Source of the DNA: GCA-2733415 sp965178635 | GTDB lineage: Bacteria; Bacteroidota; Bacteroidia; Flavobacteriales; Flavobacteriaceae | Length of the DNA stretch: 64,000 nucleotides | Assembly: GCA_965178635.1 (NCBI GenBank) | Contig: CBCXVT010000003.1 | Location: 1-64,000, forward strand | Direction: 5' to 3' | Shown: one piece after another, positions 28,075-38,266 of the stretch | Position numbering within the stretch: position 1 is the first letter of the stretch | How the letters are laid out: each line of letters begins with the position of its first letter | Position numbers and translations under genes: made by a program | Notes under the pieces: generated by a model | The model's input: the letters and a program-made list of their open reading frames with translations, nothing else | Databases searched by the model: none | What the model was told of the DNA's origin: nothing

Positions 28075-29883
28075 ATGCATTGTAACCGAATTCTTATTTA
28101 TTCTTCTCTCCTAGTGCCATCTTTTATATTTGGGCAACTCAATGGATGTCCTGAAGTGACAATTACGGATATCAATAGTAATGACACCATATACATGAGC
28201 TGTAACTCTGAGGATGGTTGTGTTGATTTAGTTGCTACTTATCCTGAAACAGGAATGCCAACCACTTATACTGTTGAACCCATAGATTATGCCCCCGTAT
28301 TTCCGTTTATGGGCTTAGCGCATCCTATTAGCGTGAATACGGATGACGTCTGGTCTGATCCTAAAGTCGTCCTTCCTTTTAATTTTTGCTTTTATAACCA
28401 AGAATACTCAGAGGCTGTAGTAAGTTCTAATGGTGCCATTTCATTTGACACAAGCACTATAAATAACAACGGTTATAATGACGCTCCAGATGAATGCGCG
28501 TGGGAGTTCAACCTCAGCATTCCGAATGGACAATTTCCTTCTACAGCAGAACCTAAAAAAATTGTAAACGCAATTTATGGTGTATTTCATGATATAGACC
28601 CAAGTGAAGGTGGAGAAATTGGCTGGGAGTTATTTGGCGATTATCCATGCAGACGATTAGTGGTAAGCTACAACCAAGTGCCTCTATTTGATTGTCTTGA
28701 TGTGAATTCAACTTTTCAAATGGTACTCTATGAATCAACAAATATTATTGAAGTGTACATCGAAAAAAAATCAACTTGTGAAGATTGGAATAACGGAAAC
28801 AGCGTATTAGGAATTCAAAACGCAACAGGTTCAGAAGGAATAACACCAACTGGTAGAAATACCGGAAAATGGACAACAGAAAATGAAGCATGGCGTTTTG
28901 TACCATCAGGCCCGTCCAACACACAAATAACCTGGTATGATGATGCAACTGGAGCAATCGTTGCAACCAATCAAAATCAAATTAGCGTCTGTCCAACAGC
29001 TGCACATACCTACAGAGCAGAAGTAATCTACACGCTATGTGATGGCAACACGATTGTAACATCAGACATGACCACAATTGAATTTACGAATACAGTATTT
29101 TCTGACCCACCACTTGATTATAGCGTTTGTGATGATGATAACACATCGGATGGATTTACAGAAATAGACTTGAGTATTTTCGATTCTGAGTTAATCATGG
29201 AATTGAACAGCATTAATCCGTATCAAATTAGCTATCATCATTCTGAACAAGATGCTATTAATAATATCAACCCGATTACACCATCAACTGCATACATAAA
29301 CACGTCTAACCCAGAAATTATTTTTGGCCGTATAGAGGATATGAGTTTGAATTGCGTGTTAATAAAAGAGATTGACATTACAATTACAACCGGCCCTGAT
29401 TCATTTGATGCTAATATCATCACAGAACCTTTTGCAAATACACACCAAATTTTAGCTACTGCAACTGGGAGTGGCACATATCTATTTAGTATTAATGATG
29501 GTGAATTACAAACTGATGGGTTATTTGACAATGTGAGTGCGGGCTTACACATTATAACTATTACGGATACTGAAAACTGTTTTATAGAAGTTATTGAGTT
29601 GGTGGTGTTAAGTTACCCAAAATTCTTTTCACCTAACGGTGATGGCATCAACGATTTTTGGACCATACCAAGTATGGAGGAATTGGCCTATGTACAAATT
29701 ACCATTTTTGACCGTTACGGTAAAGAAATCATACAATTGGACGAGTTCAATAAAGGCTGGGACGGTACTTATAACGGACGTGAACTTCCTTCAAGTGATT
29801 ATTGGTTCAAACTGATATACACCGAAAAAGCACCCAAAGGCAGACATCGGGAGTTCTTATCGCATTTTTCATTAAAACGATAA
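28075..29883 (+). CDS. Secreted T9SS type B (CHU_C) protein
   Basis: This 602-residue protein has a signal peptide ending FIFGQ. An N-terminal jelly-roll-like domain (PFNFCFYNQEYSEAVVSSNG, FHDIDPSEGGEIGWELFG) resembles the nidogen-like surface domain often found in these proteins. A PKD-like segment (ITWYDDATGAIVATNQNQ) follows, then one CDDDNTSDGFTEIDLSIFD module like those of the upstream gene. The type B tail is clear (YPKFFSPNGDGINDFWTIP, FDRYGKEI, GWDGTYNGREL). The C-terminal modules share strong similarity with the preceding gene, so the two look like paralogues with a shared export route. Confidence 0.9.
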   Translation: MHCNRILIYSSLLVPSFIFGQLNGCPEVTITDINSNDTIYMSCNSEDGCVDLVATYPETGMPTTYTVEPIDYAPVFPFMGLAHPISVNTDDVWSDPKVVLPFNFCFYNQEYSEAVVSSNGAISFDTSTINNNGYNDAPDECAWEFNLSIPNGQFPSTAEPKKIVNAIYGVFHDIDPSEGGEIGWELFGDYPCRRLVVSYNQVPLFDCLDVNSTFQMVLYESTNIIEVYIEKKSTCEDWNNGNSVLGIQNATGSEGITPTGRNTGKWTTENEAWRFVPSGPSNTQITWYDDATGAIVATNQNQISVCPTAAHTYRAEVIYTLCDGNTIVTSDMTTIEFTNTVFSDPPLDYSVCDDDNTSDGFTEIDLSIFDSELIMELNSINPYQISYHHSEQDAINNINPITPSTAYINTSNPEIIFGRIEDMSLNCVLIKEIDITITTGPDSFDANIITEPFANTHQILATATGSGTYLFSINDGELQTDGLFDNVSAGLHIITITDTENCFIEVIELVVLSYPKFFSPNGDGINDFWTIPSMEELAYVQITIFDRYGKEIIQLDEFNKGWDGTYNGRELPSSDYWFKLIYTEKAPKGRHREFLSHFSLKR

Positions 29884-29912
29884 AAGCCAGCTCCTAAGAA
29901 CTGGCTTTTAAT
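29882..29912. terminator. Bidirectional terminator
   Basis: AAAAGCCAG pairs with CTGGCTTTT around a 10-base loop, between the convergent T9SS gene and leuS. Confidence 0.75.
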
Positions 29913-29933
29913 GGTTTTCATTATTTAAAAGTA

Positions 29934-32900
29934 TTACCCTACCAAGTTGATAATCTTTCCTGGTACAATAATAATTTTCTTTGGTGTTCTACCGTCTAGT
30001 TGTTTTTGAGTACGTTCGTCTGCCATAACTGTTTTCTCTATATCATCTTTACTCATGTCTAATGGCAACTCTAACATGAAACGCATTTTCCCGTTAAATG
30101 ACACTGGATAGTTTTTATTACTTTCTATCAAATGTTTCTCTTCAAACTTTGGAAATTGCACATCAGATATTGATGAGTTATGTCCTAATAAAGCCCATAA
30201 TTCCTCAGCAATATGTGGTGCATAAGGTGCCATTAATACAGCTAAGGGTTCTAAAATTTCTTTTGATGTACATTTCTGTGCAGTCAATTCATTCACACAA
30301 ATCATAAATGTAGAGACTGACGTATTGAAAGAGAAATTCTCAATATCTTCAGTAACCTTTTTAATGGTTTTGTGTAATGTTTTTAAATTATCTGCTGTTG
30401 GTGTGGCATCTGTTACTTTTACACCACTATCATCTGCGTACAGTTTCCATAATTTTTTTAAGAAGTTGTGCACACCAGTAATACCTGCAGTATTCCAAGG
30501 CTTTGCTTGTTCTAAAGGTCCTAAAAACATTTCATACAAACGCAAGGTATCTGCACCATATTTCTCACAAATCTCATCTGGATTAACAACATTGTATTTA
30601 GACTTCGACATTTTTTCAACCTCACGACCTACTTTGTAAACACCTTCTTCTAAAACAAAATTAATTTCATTATACTCTTGATTTAAAGGATGATTTCTAA
30701 ATCCTTTTACATCTAATTCATTGGAGGCATTTACAAGAGATACATCTGCGTGAATAGCAGATATATTATAAATTAAAATATACTCCCCGTTTTTCAATAA
30801 ATCAATTTCTTCATTTGAATAATTATAGTGTTTAACTATAAAATCAAACAATTCATTATCCTTTTGAGGATCATGTACATTAGATTCTGCGAAAAGTGAA
30901 TTCTTTACATTAATACTAGAAAATAACAGATCTTTAGAAACAAACACATTTCCAGACTTATTATTCTTTACTAAATCGCCATATCCAAATTTTGCTACTC
31001 CATCTTTATACGTATATGGCTTTGTTGCCTTATACATAGACACCATATTAATTCTATAAGTAAAAGCAGAAGTTCCCAAAATCATTCCTTGGTTAATCAT
31101 CTTCTTGAACGGTTCATCTACAGATAAGAATCCTCTATCGTGTAAAAATTTCGTCCAGAAACGAGAATACAGTAAATGCCCTGTGGCATGCTCAGAACCA
31201 CCAATGTATAAATCTACATTTTGCCAGTAGTCTAATTGTCCTTTAGAAGCAATTTCATTTGAATTTTGTGAATCCATATAACGGAACATATACCATGAGC
31301 TTCCCGCCCAACCTGGCATGGTGTTCAGTTCTAATGGAAATACACTTGTGTTATTTATGTTATCATTAGAAACTACAGAATTCGTTTCAGTACACCAAGC
31401 CCAATCATTGGCGTTACCTAAAGGCGGCTCACCAGTTTCGGTTGGTAAATACTTTTCTACTTCTGGTAATTTAATTGGCAAATGCGCTGCGTCAATCATT
31501 TGAGGCATCCCATCTTTATAATACACCGGGAAAGGTTCTCCCCAATAACGCTGACGTGAAAATACAGCATCACGCAAACGGTACTGTGTTTTTCCTTGTC
31601 CTTGTCCTAATTCTTCTAATTTATATATCGCAAGCTTGGCAGCTTTCTTCGCATTCAAGCCGTTTAAGAAATCTGAATTGGCAATCTTTACTGTTTTATC
31701 TGCATGTGCTGCTTCAGAAATATCAACATTTTCAAAAATGTTTGGAATAGTAATATCGAAATGTTTTGCGAAATCATAATCACGCTGATCACCACAAGGC
31801 ACTGCCATTACTGCTCCTGTTCCATAACTCGCTAACACATAATCACCAATCCAAACTGGAACTGGTTCTTTTGTAAACGGATGTTCAGCATACGCACCAG
31901 TAAACACACCAGAAATGGTTTTTACATCGGCCATACGCTCACGTTCACTACGTTTTGCAGTAGATTCAATATAGGCTTGAACAGCTTCTTTCTGATCCTC
32001 TGTTACTATTTGAGATACTAATTCATGTTCTGGTGCTAAAGTCATAAACGACACACCGAAAATAGTATCAGGACGCGTCGTAAATACTTCAATTGAAGCA
32101 TCATGTCCGTTAACATTAAACGTCACAGAAGCACCAACAGATTTCCCAATCCAATTGCGTTGAATTTCTTTTATAGAATCCGTCCAATCTAAACTGTCTT
32201 GATTGTAATCAATTCCGTTTAATAAACGCTCTGCATAAGCCGAAATACGCATTGACCATTGGGTCATTTTCTTACGCACTACTTCATGCCCACCACGTTC
32301 AGAAACACCATTTACAATTTCATCATTTGCTAATACGGTTCCTAAAGCCCGGACACCAGTTCACCTCCGTTTCTGCTAAAAAAGTTAAACGGTATTGTAA
32401 TAATACTTTTTGTTGTTCTTTCTCAGAGAATGCATTCCATTCTGCTGCTGAAAATGCTTGTACATCTTCATCACAAACTGCATTTACAGTTGCATTTCCA
32501 TCACACTTCAAATTTTGCAATAAGTGTGGCAATATCTTCCGCTTTTTTAGAATCGTTAGTATACCATGAGTTATATAATTGAATGAAAATCCACTGCGTA
32601 TGCTTGTAAATATTCTGGATTAGAGGTGCGCACTTCACGTGACCAATCAAAAGAAAATTCCGATTTTATCTAACTGTTCTCTGTAACGCGTCACGTTAGT
32701 TTCAGTAGTTACCGCTGGATGTTGCCCAGTTTGAATAGCATACTGTTCAGCAGGTAAACCAAAAAGAATCATAACCTTGCGGATGCAATACATTAAACCC
32801 TTGATGACGTTTGAAACGCGCGTAAATATCTGATGCAATATAACCTAACGGATGTCCAACATGTAGTCCTGCTCCACTTGGATATGGGAACATATCTAAC

Positions 32901-33004
32901 ACGTAATACTTTGGTTTATCAGTAGTATTTGAAGCTTTGAACGTTTGGTTATCCGCCCAATGTTTTTGCCACTTGGCTTCTATCTCGTTGAAATTATAGT
33001 GCAT
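29934..33004 (-). pseudogene. leuS: Leucyl-tRNA synthetase, reading frame broken by five single-base insertions
   Basis: This class I synthetase charges tRNA-Leu. The N-terminus (MHYNFNEIEAKWQKHWADNQ, then the HIGH-like HVGHPLGY) begins at 33004, and the intact C-terminal 781 codons carry the editing domain (TTRPDTIFG, GTGAVMAVP), a long insertion before the KMSKS motif, and KMSKSKYNVVNPDE. Between them the protein stays recognisable but hops frames near 32761-32765, 32654-32660, 32608-32610, 32501-32507 and 32348-32350. Each hop is explained by one extra base, and removing five bases gives 1021 residues. LeuRS is essential, so these are most likely consensus errors and the gene is functional in the cell. 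Confidence 0.93.
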
Positions 33005-33126
33005 TTGTTTGTCTTTTGTATGGCTGCAAATTTACAGTTAATGCATGAAAGACAAAAGTTTAGTTAATTTAATTACAAGTTCATTTTACTTTTAGTATTT
33101 TTACCCTTTAAATTCAATCTAATTTC

Positions 33127-34007
33127 ATGAGTGCATCCTTTGAAAAATATCAAAAAAGACGGTTAATATCGTCTTACTTTTCTGTAATTCTGAGTATTAC
33201 ATTAGTGTTATTATTTAATGGGAGTTTTAGGCTTATTAGTCATTAATGCTACTAAAGTTGAAAAACACTTTAAAGAGCAAATTGCCTTATCTATTGATTT
33301 AAAAGAAGGCGTGAAAGACGTTGAAATTAAGCAGTTACAGCAGAGCTTGAAATTATCTGATTATGTTAAATCGTCACGATTTATTTCAAAAGAAGAAGCT
33401 GCAACCCATTGCTCAAGAAGAAAACGGTGAAGAGTTTATGGACTTTATTGGTTACAATCCGTTTCAAAATTCAATTGATGTCTTCTTAAACAGTGAGTTT
33501 GTAACTTTAAATAGTTTAGAAGAAATTAAAACTAATTTACTTCAAAAAAATTATATTGATGAAGTGCGCTATGATATTGATTTGGTATCGCTAATGAATA
33601 AAAACGTCAAGCGCATCAGTTTCTGGTTAATTGCTATCAGCGGTGTATTTGCTTTTATTGCCATGTTATTAATTAACAGTTCAATCAGATTAGCTGTTTA
33701 TTCAAAACGTTTTATCATAAAAACTATGCAAATGGTAGGCGCTACAAAGCATTTTATCAGACGCCCGTTTATTTGGAAAAGTATCCGTTTAGGACTAATA
33801 GGTTCCTTAATTGCTGTAGCTGGATTAGTAGTTGTGGCGTATTATTTAGATAAAAATTTACCTGAATTACAACTGTTAGCGCAACCCACTATTTTTGCCG
33901 TTTTATGTTTATCAGTTGTTATTTTAGGAATCGTTATTACATGGATAAGCACCTTCTTTGCAACACAGCGTTTCCTTAATTTAAAAACTGAAGACTTATA
34001 TTACTAA
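33127..34007 (+). pseudogene. ftsX: Cell division ABC-transporter-like permease FtsX, frame broken by two insertions
   Basis: FtsX is the membrane partner of FtsE and controls cell-wall hydrolases during division. The sequence starts MSASFEKYQKRRLISSYFSV at ATG 33127, leaves frame near 33213-33216 and again near 33402-33407, and resumes FIGYNPFQNSIDVFLNSEF to the TAA at 34005-34007. Removing two bases gives 292 residues, a usual flavobacterial FtsX length, with four membrane helices and a periplasmic domain between the first and second. It leads a tight operon with the next four genes. It lies within the same low-quality stretch as leuS, so a real pseudogene is unlikely. Confidence 0.9.
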
Positions 34008-34342
34008 TGAAAAAAATGCTATTCATAAGCGCAATATTTGGTTTGTTAACAATGCAGTCATGTGTTATAAAAAACCCAAAACCAGAAAATTGTGTGATTG
34101 AGTCGGTTAAAATCATTAAAATTGCAGAAGGAAAGTCCAATGATATTGTTATAAGTGATACTGGTGGTGATCATTATTACATTAATAAAGACTTGGAAAA
34201 CAACTTAAATGTAACTGAACTTTCTAAACAAATATTAGATCAAAAAGTAACGTTGCATTTACCAAAATACAGTATTGGGACTTCTGAACATGTGGCCCAA
34301 TTAGCTTTAAACGACACTATTTTATATACAGAATTCAATTAA
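34007..34342 (+). CDS. Small lipoprotein of unknown function
   Basis: This 111-residue protein has a lipoprotein signal (MKKMLFISAIFGLLTMQSC, lipobox MQSC). A small beta domain (ENCVIESVKIIKIAEGKSND, then ISDTGGDHYYINKDLENN) follows, with one further cysteine. No family is recognised. Its ATG overlaps the ftsX TAA by one base, which points to translational coupling and an envelope role. Confidence 0.8.
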   Translation: MKKMLFISAIFGLLTMQSCVIKNPKPENCVIESVKIIKIAEGKSNDIVISDTGGDHYYINKDLENNLNVTELSKQILDQKVTLHLPKYSIGTSEHVAQLALNDTILYTEFN

Positions 34343-34344
34343 TT

Positions 34345-34587
34345 ATGAGCGATAACAACAAACCAGATTTCATCTTTAAAAAAGCAAACTACAAGCTTAT
34401 GTTTATTGGCTTGGCCGTGATTGCTGTTGGTTTCATATTAATGTCTGGAGGTGGTAGTGATGATCCGAATGTTTTTAATCCGGACATTTACAATTTTCAA
34501 CGCATTCGTTTAGCACCAACATTGGTATTAATCGGATTTGGAATTCAAGTTTATGCCATTCTTTTTAATAAGAAGAAAGACGACTAA
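34345..34587 (+). CDS. DUF3098 family membrane protein
   Basis: This 80-residue protein has two membrane helices (about residues 18-35 and 57-74) joined by a short loop (GGGSDDPNVFNPDIYNFQRI). This is the DUF3098 pattern, found next to ftsX and uppP in Bacteroidota. It starts 2 bases after the lipoprotein stop and ends immediately before uppP. The conserved location suggests a role in envelope synthesis or division; the function is unknown. Confidence 0.9.
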   Translation: MSDNNKPDFIFKKANYKLMFIGLAVIAVGFILMSGGGSDDPNVFNPDIYNFQRIRLAPTLVLIGFGIQVYAILFNKKKDD

Positions 34588-35382
34588 ATGGATATTCTAA
34601 AAGCAATTATTCTTGGGGTTATTCAAGGATTAACTGAATTTTTACCTGTATCTTCATCTGGGCATTTAGAGTTAGGAAAAGCCATTTTAGGCGATACTTC
34701 TGTAGGTGAAGAAAGCCTGTTATTCACAGTGGTATTACACTTTGCAACGGCATTAAGTACAGTTGTTATTTTCAGAAAAGACATCTTAGATATCATAAAG
34801 GGATTTCTAAAATTCAAGTGGAATGACGACACACAATTTATTTTTAAAATTATTATTTCAATGTTTCCTGCTGTAATTGTCGGCTTGTTTTTTGAAGAGC
34901 AATTAGAGCAATTATTTGGTGGTAGTATTATGCTTGTTGGGTTTATGCTTTTAGTTACTGGAGCTTTATTGTTTTTAGCAGATAAAGCAAAAAACACCAC
35001 TAAAAATGTGTCTACCACAAATGCTGTTTTAATAGGAATTTCACAAGCAATAGCCATGTTACCTGGAATTTCACGTTCTGGTGCAACCATATCTACATCT
35101 GTATTATTAGGGGTTGATAAAACTAAAGCGGCACGTTTTTCATTTCTAATGGTTGTTCCATTAATCTTTGGAAAAATTGCAAAAGATATTTTAGGTGGCG
35201 ACTTATCATTTGAAAGCAATCAAATTATACCGCTTTCAGCTGGATTTATAGCTGCATTTGTTTCAGGATTATTCGCTTGTACTTGGATGATTTCTTTAGT
35301 AAAGAAAAGTAAATTATCATACTTTGCCTACTACTGTTTTATCGTTGGTATCATCGCTATTATTTACACTTTATTGAATTAA
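34588..35382 (+). CDS. uppP: Undecaprenyl-diphosphatase
   Basis: This 264-residue integral membrane phosphatase (BacA/UppP family) recycles the undecaprenyl carrier for peptidoglycan and glycan synthesis. The first active-site segment is GVIQGLTEFLPVSSSGHLEL (residues 9-28) and the second is LPGISRSGATIS near 153-164. About seven hydrophobic helices are visible and the length is normal. It starts directly after the DUF3098 stop with no gap and is followed by truB 2 bases later, so it is mid-operon. Confidence 0.96.
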   Translation: MDILKAIILGVIQGLTEFLPVSSSGHLELGKAILGDTSVGEESLLFTVVLHFATALSTVVIFRKDILDIIKGFLKFKWNDDTQFIFKIIISMFPAVIVGLFFEEQLEQLFGGSIMLVGFMLLVTGALLFLADKAKNTTKNVSTTNAVLIGISQAIAMLPGISRSGATISTSVLLGVDKTKAARFSFLMVVPLIFGKIAKDILGGDLSFESNQIIPLSAGFIAAFVSGLFACTWMISLVKKSKLSYFAYYCFIVGIIAIIYTLLN

Positions 35383-35384
35383 AA

Positions 35385-36086
35385 ATGACTGCAGAAGACT
35401 TTAAATCTGGACAAATATTATTGATTGACAAACCCTTAACTTGGAGTTCTTTTCAAGCAGTAAACAAAGTGCGTTGGGTGATTAGAAAAGCGTTTGATAT
35501 CAAGAAAATAAAAGTAGGTCACGCCGGAACTTTAGATCCGTTAGCAACAGGCTTATTAGTGATTTGCACTGGTAAATTCACCAAGCGTTTAAGCGAGTTT
35601 CAGGGGCAAATAAAAGAATACACTGGGGAAATCACTTTAGGCGGCACAACACCATCTTATGATTTAGAAAGCGAGGTTACAGAAACATTTCCTACAGATC
35701 ATATTACGGAAGATTTAATTCACAAAACGACAACTCAATTTATTGGCGATATTCAACAATATCCGCCTGTATTTTCTGCCTTAAAAAAAGATGGGAAACG
35801 GTTGTATGAATATGCAAGAAACAACGAAGAGGTTGTTGTAGAACCAAGACAAATCAATATTGCTGAATTTGAAATCACAAACATTGATTTGCCGAAAGTT
35901 GAATTTAGAGTCATTTGTAGCAAAGGGACTTACATCCGATCTTTAGCTTTTGACTTTGGTAAAGCGTTACAATCTGGAGGGCACTTGTCAAAGTTGCGTC
36001 GCACCAAAATTGGCGACTTCACTACTGAAAATGCTATTTGCCCTATTGCTTTTGAAAAACAGTATTTAGGCGAGCAAGCTGACTAA
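35385..36086 (+). CDS. truB: tRNA pseudouridine(55) synthase
   Basis: This 233-residue enzyme converts U55 of the tRNA T loop to pseudouridine. The catalytic segment KVGHAGTLDPLATGLL contains the essential Asp (about residue 51). Other family marks are YTGEITLGGTTPSYDLES, YPPVFSALKKDGKRLYEYAR and CSKGTYIRSLAFDFG. It lacks a PUA extension, as in many Bacteroidota. It is the last gene of the ftsX-uppP-truB operon, and its last 21 bases overlap the convergent thioredoxin-like gene. Confidence 0.97.
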   Translation: MTAEDFKSGQILLIDKPLTWSSFQAVNKVRWVIRKAFDIKKIKVGHAGTLDPLATGLLVICTGKFTKRLSEFQGQIKEYTGEITLGGTTPSYDLESEVTETFPTDHITEDLIHKTTTQFIGDIQQYPPVFSALKKDGKRLYEYARNNEEVVVEPRQINIAEFEITNIDLPKVEFRVICSKGTYIRSLAFDFGKALQSGGHLSKLRRTKIGDFTTENAICPIAFEKQYLGEQAD

Positions 36087-36626
36087 GTCATTCACTGCAT
36101 TTTGACCTTTATTTTTAGTATACCACAATTGTAAATCCTTTTTAAACTCAGGTGTTATAGCACCATAGGTGTTTTTGTAAGTCTCTACCATTTTTGTAGC
36201 CTCTGTTGGTCTTGGCCCAAACGTATTCAACACCTCTTTAGTGTCTTTATCAACCATTATTAATTTAGGAATTGCACGTCCACCATTAGTTAAATGGGCA
36301 TCCATTAACTCTAAGTGCTCATCACGCAGTGCAATTTTTAAATCGATATGATCATTTAAATCTGCTACTTTATTAATGTAGGGTAATATTTGTGCTGCAT
36401 CACCACACCAACTTTCTGTCAGTACAATCCATTCAACTGGTCTGTTATACTTTTTTATTTTTTCAACAAACTCATCATGAACAACTGCTTTTTTATCCAA
36501 ACGTTGCATGCGTTTATTATTTAAAAAGGTAAAATCAACTCGTTCTTCGCTTTGATCATCACCTGTTGCTTTTCCTTGAGCCACTAAAGTCTCCATTAAT
36601 GCTCTGTATTTGGGGTAAGTCATCAT
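36066..36626 (-). CDS. Thioredoxin-like family protein with single active-site cysteine
   Basis: This 186-residue protein of the thioredoxin_9-like group has a helical N-terminus and a thioredoxin fold from about residue 55. The active-site position reads ESWCGDAAQILPYI, so the usual CxxC is Cys-Gly-Asp-Ala and the second cysteine is absent. The cis-proline is visible in GRAIPKLIMVDK. Such proteins are unlikely to act as simple disulfide reductases; a single-cysteine redox or binding role is possible. A second ATG one codon later would be as good a start. Its 3' end overlaps truB by 21 bases. Confidence 0.87.
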   Translation of the reverse strand: MMTYPKYRALMETLVAQGKATGDDQSEERVDFTFLNNKRMQRLDKKAVVHDEFVEKIKKYNRPVEWIVLTESWCGDAAQILPYINKVADLNDHIDLKIALRDEHLELMDAHLTNGGRAIPKLIMVDKDTKEVLNTFGPRPTEATKMVETYKNTYGAITPEFKKDLQLWYTKNKGQNAVNDLVSLLA

Positions 36627-36756
36627 ATGTTTAAATTTATAACTTCTTTTTTGACGATAAAAAATAGTCGTCCTTACTTTTGTATCTTTAACTCAAAGAT
36701 ATTAATTAACGACTACAGAAATACTGATTTTTATCAGTTACAAAACTTTTAAATTT

Positions 36757-37320
36757 ATGGGAAAAATACGCTGTGGCTGGTGCGAAGGCAATGAATTGTA
36801 TGAGCAATACCATGACTTAGAATGGGGTGTTCCTGTATATGATGACCAGCAATTATTTGAATTTTTAATTTTGGAAACGTTTCAAGCAGGTTTGAGTTGG
36901 ATTACCATTTTAAAAAAACGTGAAAATTTCAGATTAGCCTTTGACTTTTTCGATTATAAAAAAGTGGCCGTTTACGATGACAATAAGTATGAAGAGTTAC
37001 TCCACAATGCAGGAATCATTAGAAATAAACTTAAAATTAAAGCTGCTATTACGAATGCACAAGCGTTCATGGAAATTCAAAAGGAATTTGGAAGTTTTTC
37101 AGAGTACATTTGGAGTTTCACTAATGGAAAACCAATTACAAGCTCCTTTAAAACCTTAGCAGATGTTCCTGCAACAACAACTTTATCAGACACCATTTCT
37201 AAAGCCTTAAAAAAACGAGGTTTTAAATTTGTAGGCTCAACAGTTATTTATGCACACATGCAGGCTACAGGTATGGTAAATGACCATATTACAAGTTGTT
37301 TTAGGTATAACGAAGTGTAA
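36757..37320 (+). CDS. tag: DNA-3-methyladenine glycosylase I
   Basis: This 187-residue helix-hairpin-helix glycosylase removes 3-methyladenine from alkylated DNA. The N-terminal RCGWCEGNELYEQYHDLEWG holds zinc-ligand Cys and substrate-pocket residues, LETFQAGLSWITILKKRENF is the core helix pair, and the C-terminal zinc-ligand histidine and cysteine are in MVNDHITSCFRY. The length matches the family. A TACTTTTG box at 36675-36682 with TTG at 36651 gives a plausible promoter with a long spacer. Confidence 0.96.
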   Translation: MGKIRCGWCEGNELYEQYHDLEWGVPVYDDQQLFEFLILETFQAGLSWITILKKRENFRLAFDFFDYKKVAVYDDNKYEELLHNAGIIRNKLKIKAAITNAQAFMEIQKEFGSFSEYIWSFTNGKPITSSFKTLADVPATTTLSDTISKALKKRGFKFVGSTVIYAHMQATGMVNDHITSCFRYNEV

Positions 37321-37330
37321 TACTATTGAA

Positions 37331-38167
37331 TTAATTCTTTTCAAAAGTTAGGTAATCTGTTCCTCCATTTCCACCACTAACATCAATCAGTTCAATTTTA
37401 GTGGCTGAATTGCTGATAAAATCCCAATCATCATTTAAATCCATAAACTCATTAGTGAGGTTGAAATTAATATTAAAATCTAAATCATCTTGACTATCAT
37501 CATTACTATTACTATCCGAAACACTCCACGCTCCAATATAATTTAATGTTCCGTTTGTTGCAGTTAGCTCACCATTACTATTAAACATAAAATTATAGCC
37601 ATTAAAATTTACTGTTTCATCATTACCAGACTCTTCAAAAAAAGTAATACGCCAAGTTCCAGATTGTACATTTGTTTGGATTGTATTTTGTATTTGTGAA
37701 GTACAATTACCTACAGGTGTTCCTTGTTGAAACGTTAATAAATCTGTACCTCCATTTCCACCACTAACATCGATTAAAGATAGTGTATTTGAACCATATG
37801 ATACTATATCCCAATCATCATTTAAATCTTCAAATTCATTAGTGAGGTTAAAATTAATATTGAAATCTAAGTCGTTAGAACTATCATCATTACTGTTGCT
37901 ATCTGTAATACTCCACGTACCATTGTAAGTATTGACACCATTAGAAGCAACTAGAGTACCATTAGAATTGAACGTAAACGAATAACATCTAAAATGTCCC
38001 GTTTCATTATTTCCGGAATCATTAAAATTGGTTATAATCCAAGTTCCTGATGTTGTAATATTTTGAATTTGAGTTAACACTGGGGTGTTGTCTATACTAT
38101 CATCATCTGAACATGAGATAACTAAAAAAGAAAAAACAATAATGATTCTAAGAGCTGCAGATTTCAT
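37331..38167 (-). CDS. Lipoprotein built of two tandem lipocalin-like repeats
   Basis: This 278-residue protein has a lipoprotein signal (lipobox VISC, Cys19). The mature part is an internal duplication of about 115-120 residues. The first copy has GTWIITNFNDSGNNETGHF, then SNDLDFNINFNLTNEFEDL and LIDVSGGNGGTDLLTF. The second has GTWRITFFEESGNDETVNF, then QDDLDFNINFNLTNEFMDL and LIDVSGGNGGTDYLTF. Each copy resembles the lipocalin-like beta domains common in flavobacterial lipoproteins (GTW at the start). The ligand is unknown. It stands alone, convergent with tag. Confidence 0.85.
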   Translation of the reverse strand: MKSAALRIIIVFSFLVISCSDDDSIDNTPVLTQIQNITTSGTWIITNFNDSGNNETGHFRCYSFTFNSNGTLVASNGVNTYNGTWSITDSNSNDDSSNDLDFNINFNLTNEFEDLNDDWDIVSYGSNTLSLIDVSGGNGGTDLLTFQQGTPVGNCTSQIQNTIQTNVQSGTWRITFFEESGNDETVNFNGYNFMFNSNGELTATNGTLNYIGAWSVSDSNSNDDSQDDLDFNINFNLTNEFMDLNDDWDFISNSATKIELIDVSGGNGGTDYLTFEKN

Positions 38168-38266
38168 AATGTGATAATTTAAAATAGTCTATCACACTAA
38201 GATACGAAATTCATTAACAAAAAACCACTACTAATTGACTTTCAGATCCTTAGAGTCCAATATACT

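Noticed and set aside
32323..32838. Small separate proteins upstream of leuS
   Set aside because: The short frames are consecutive pieces of LeuRS in different frames, not independent genes.
34623..35219. 198-codon minus-strand frame opposite uppP
   Set aside because: It is a shadow of uppP, which has clear motifs and a tight operon position.
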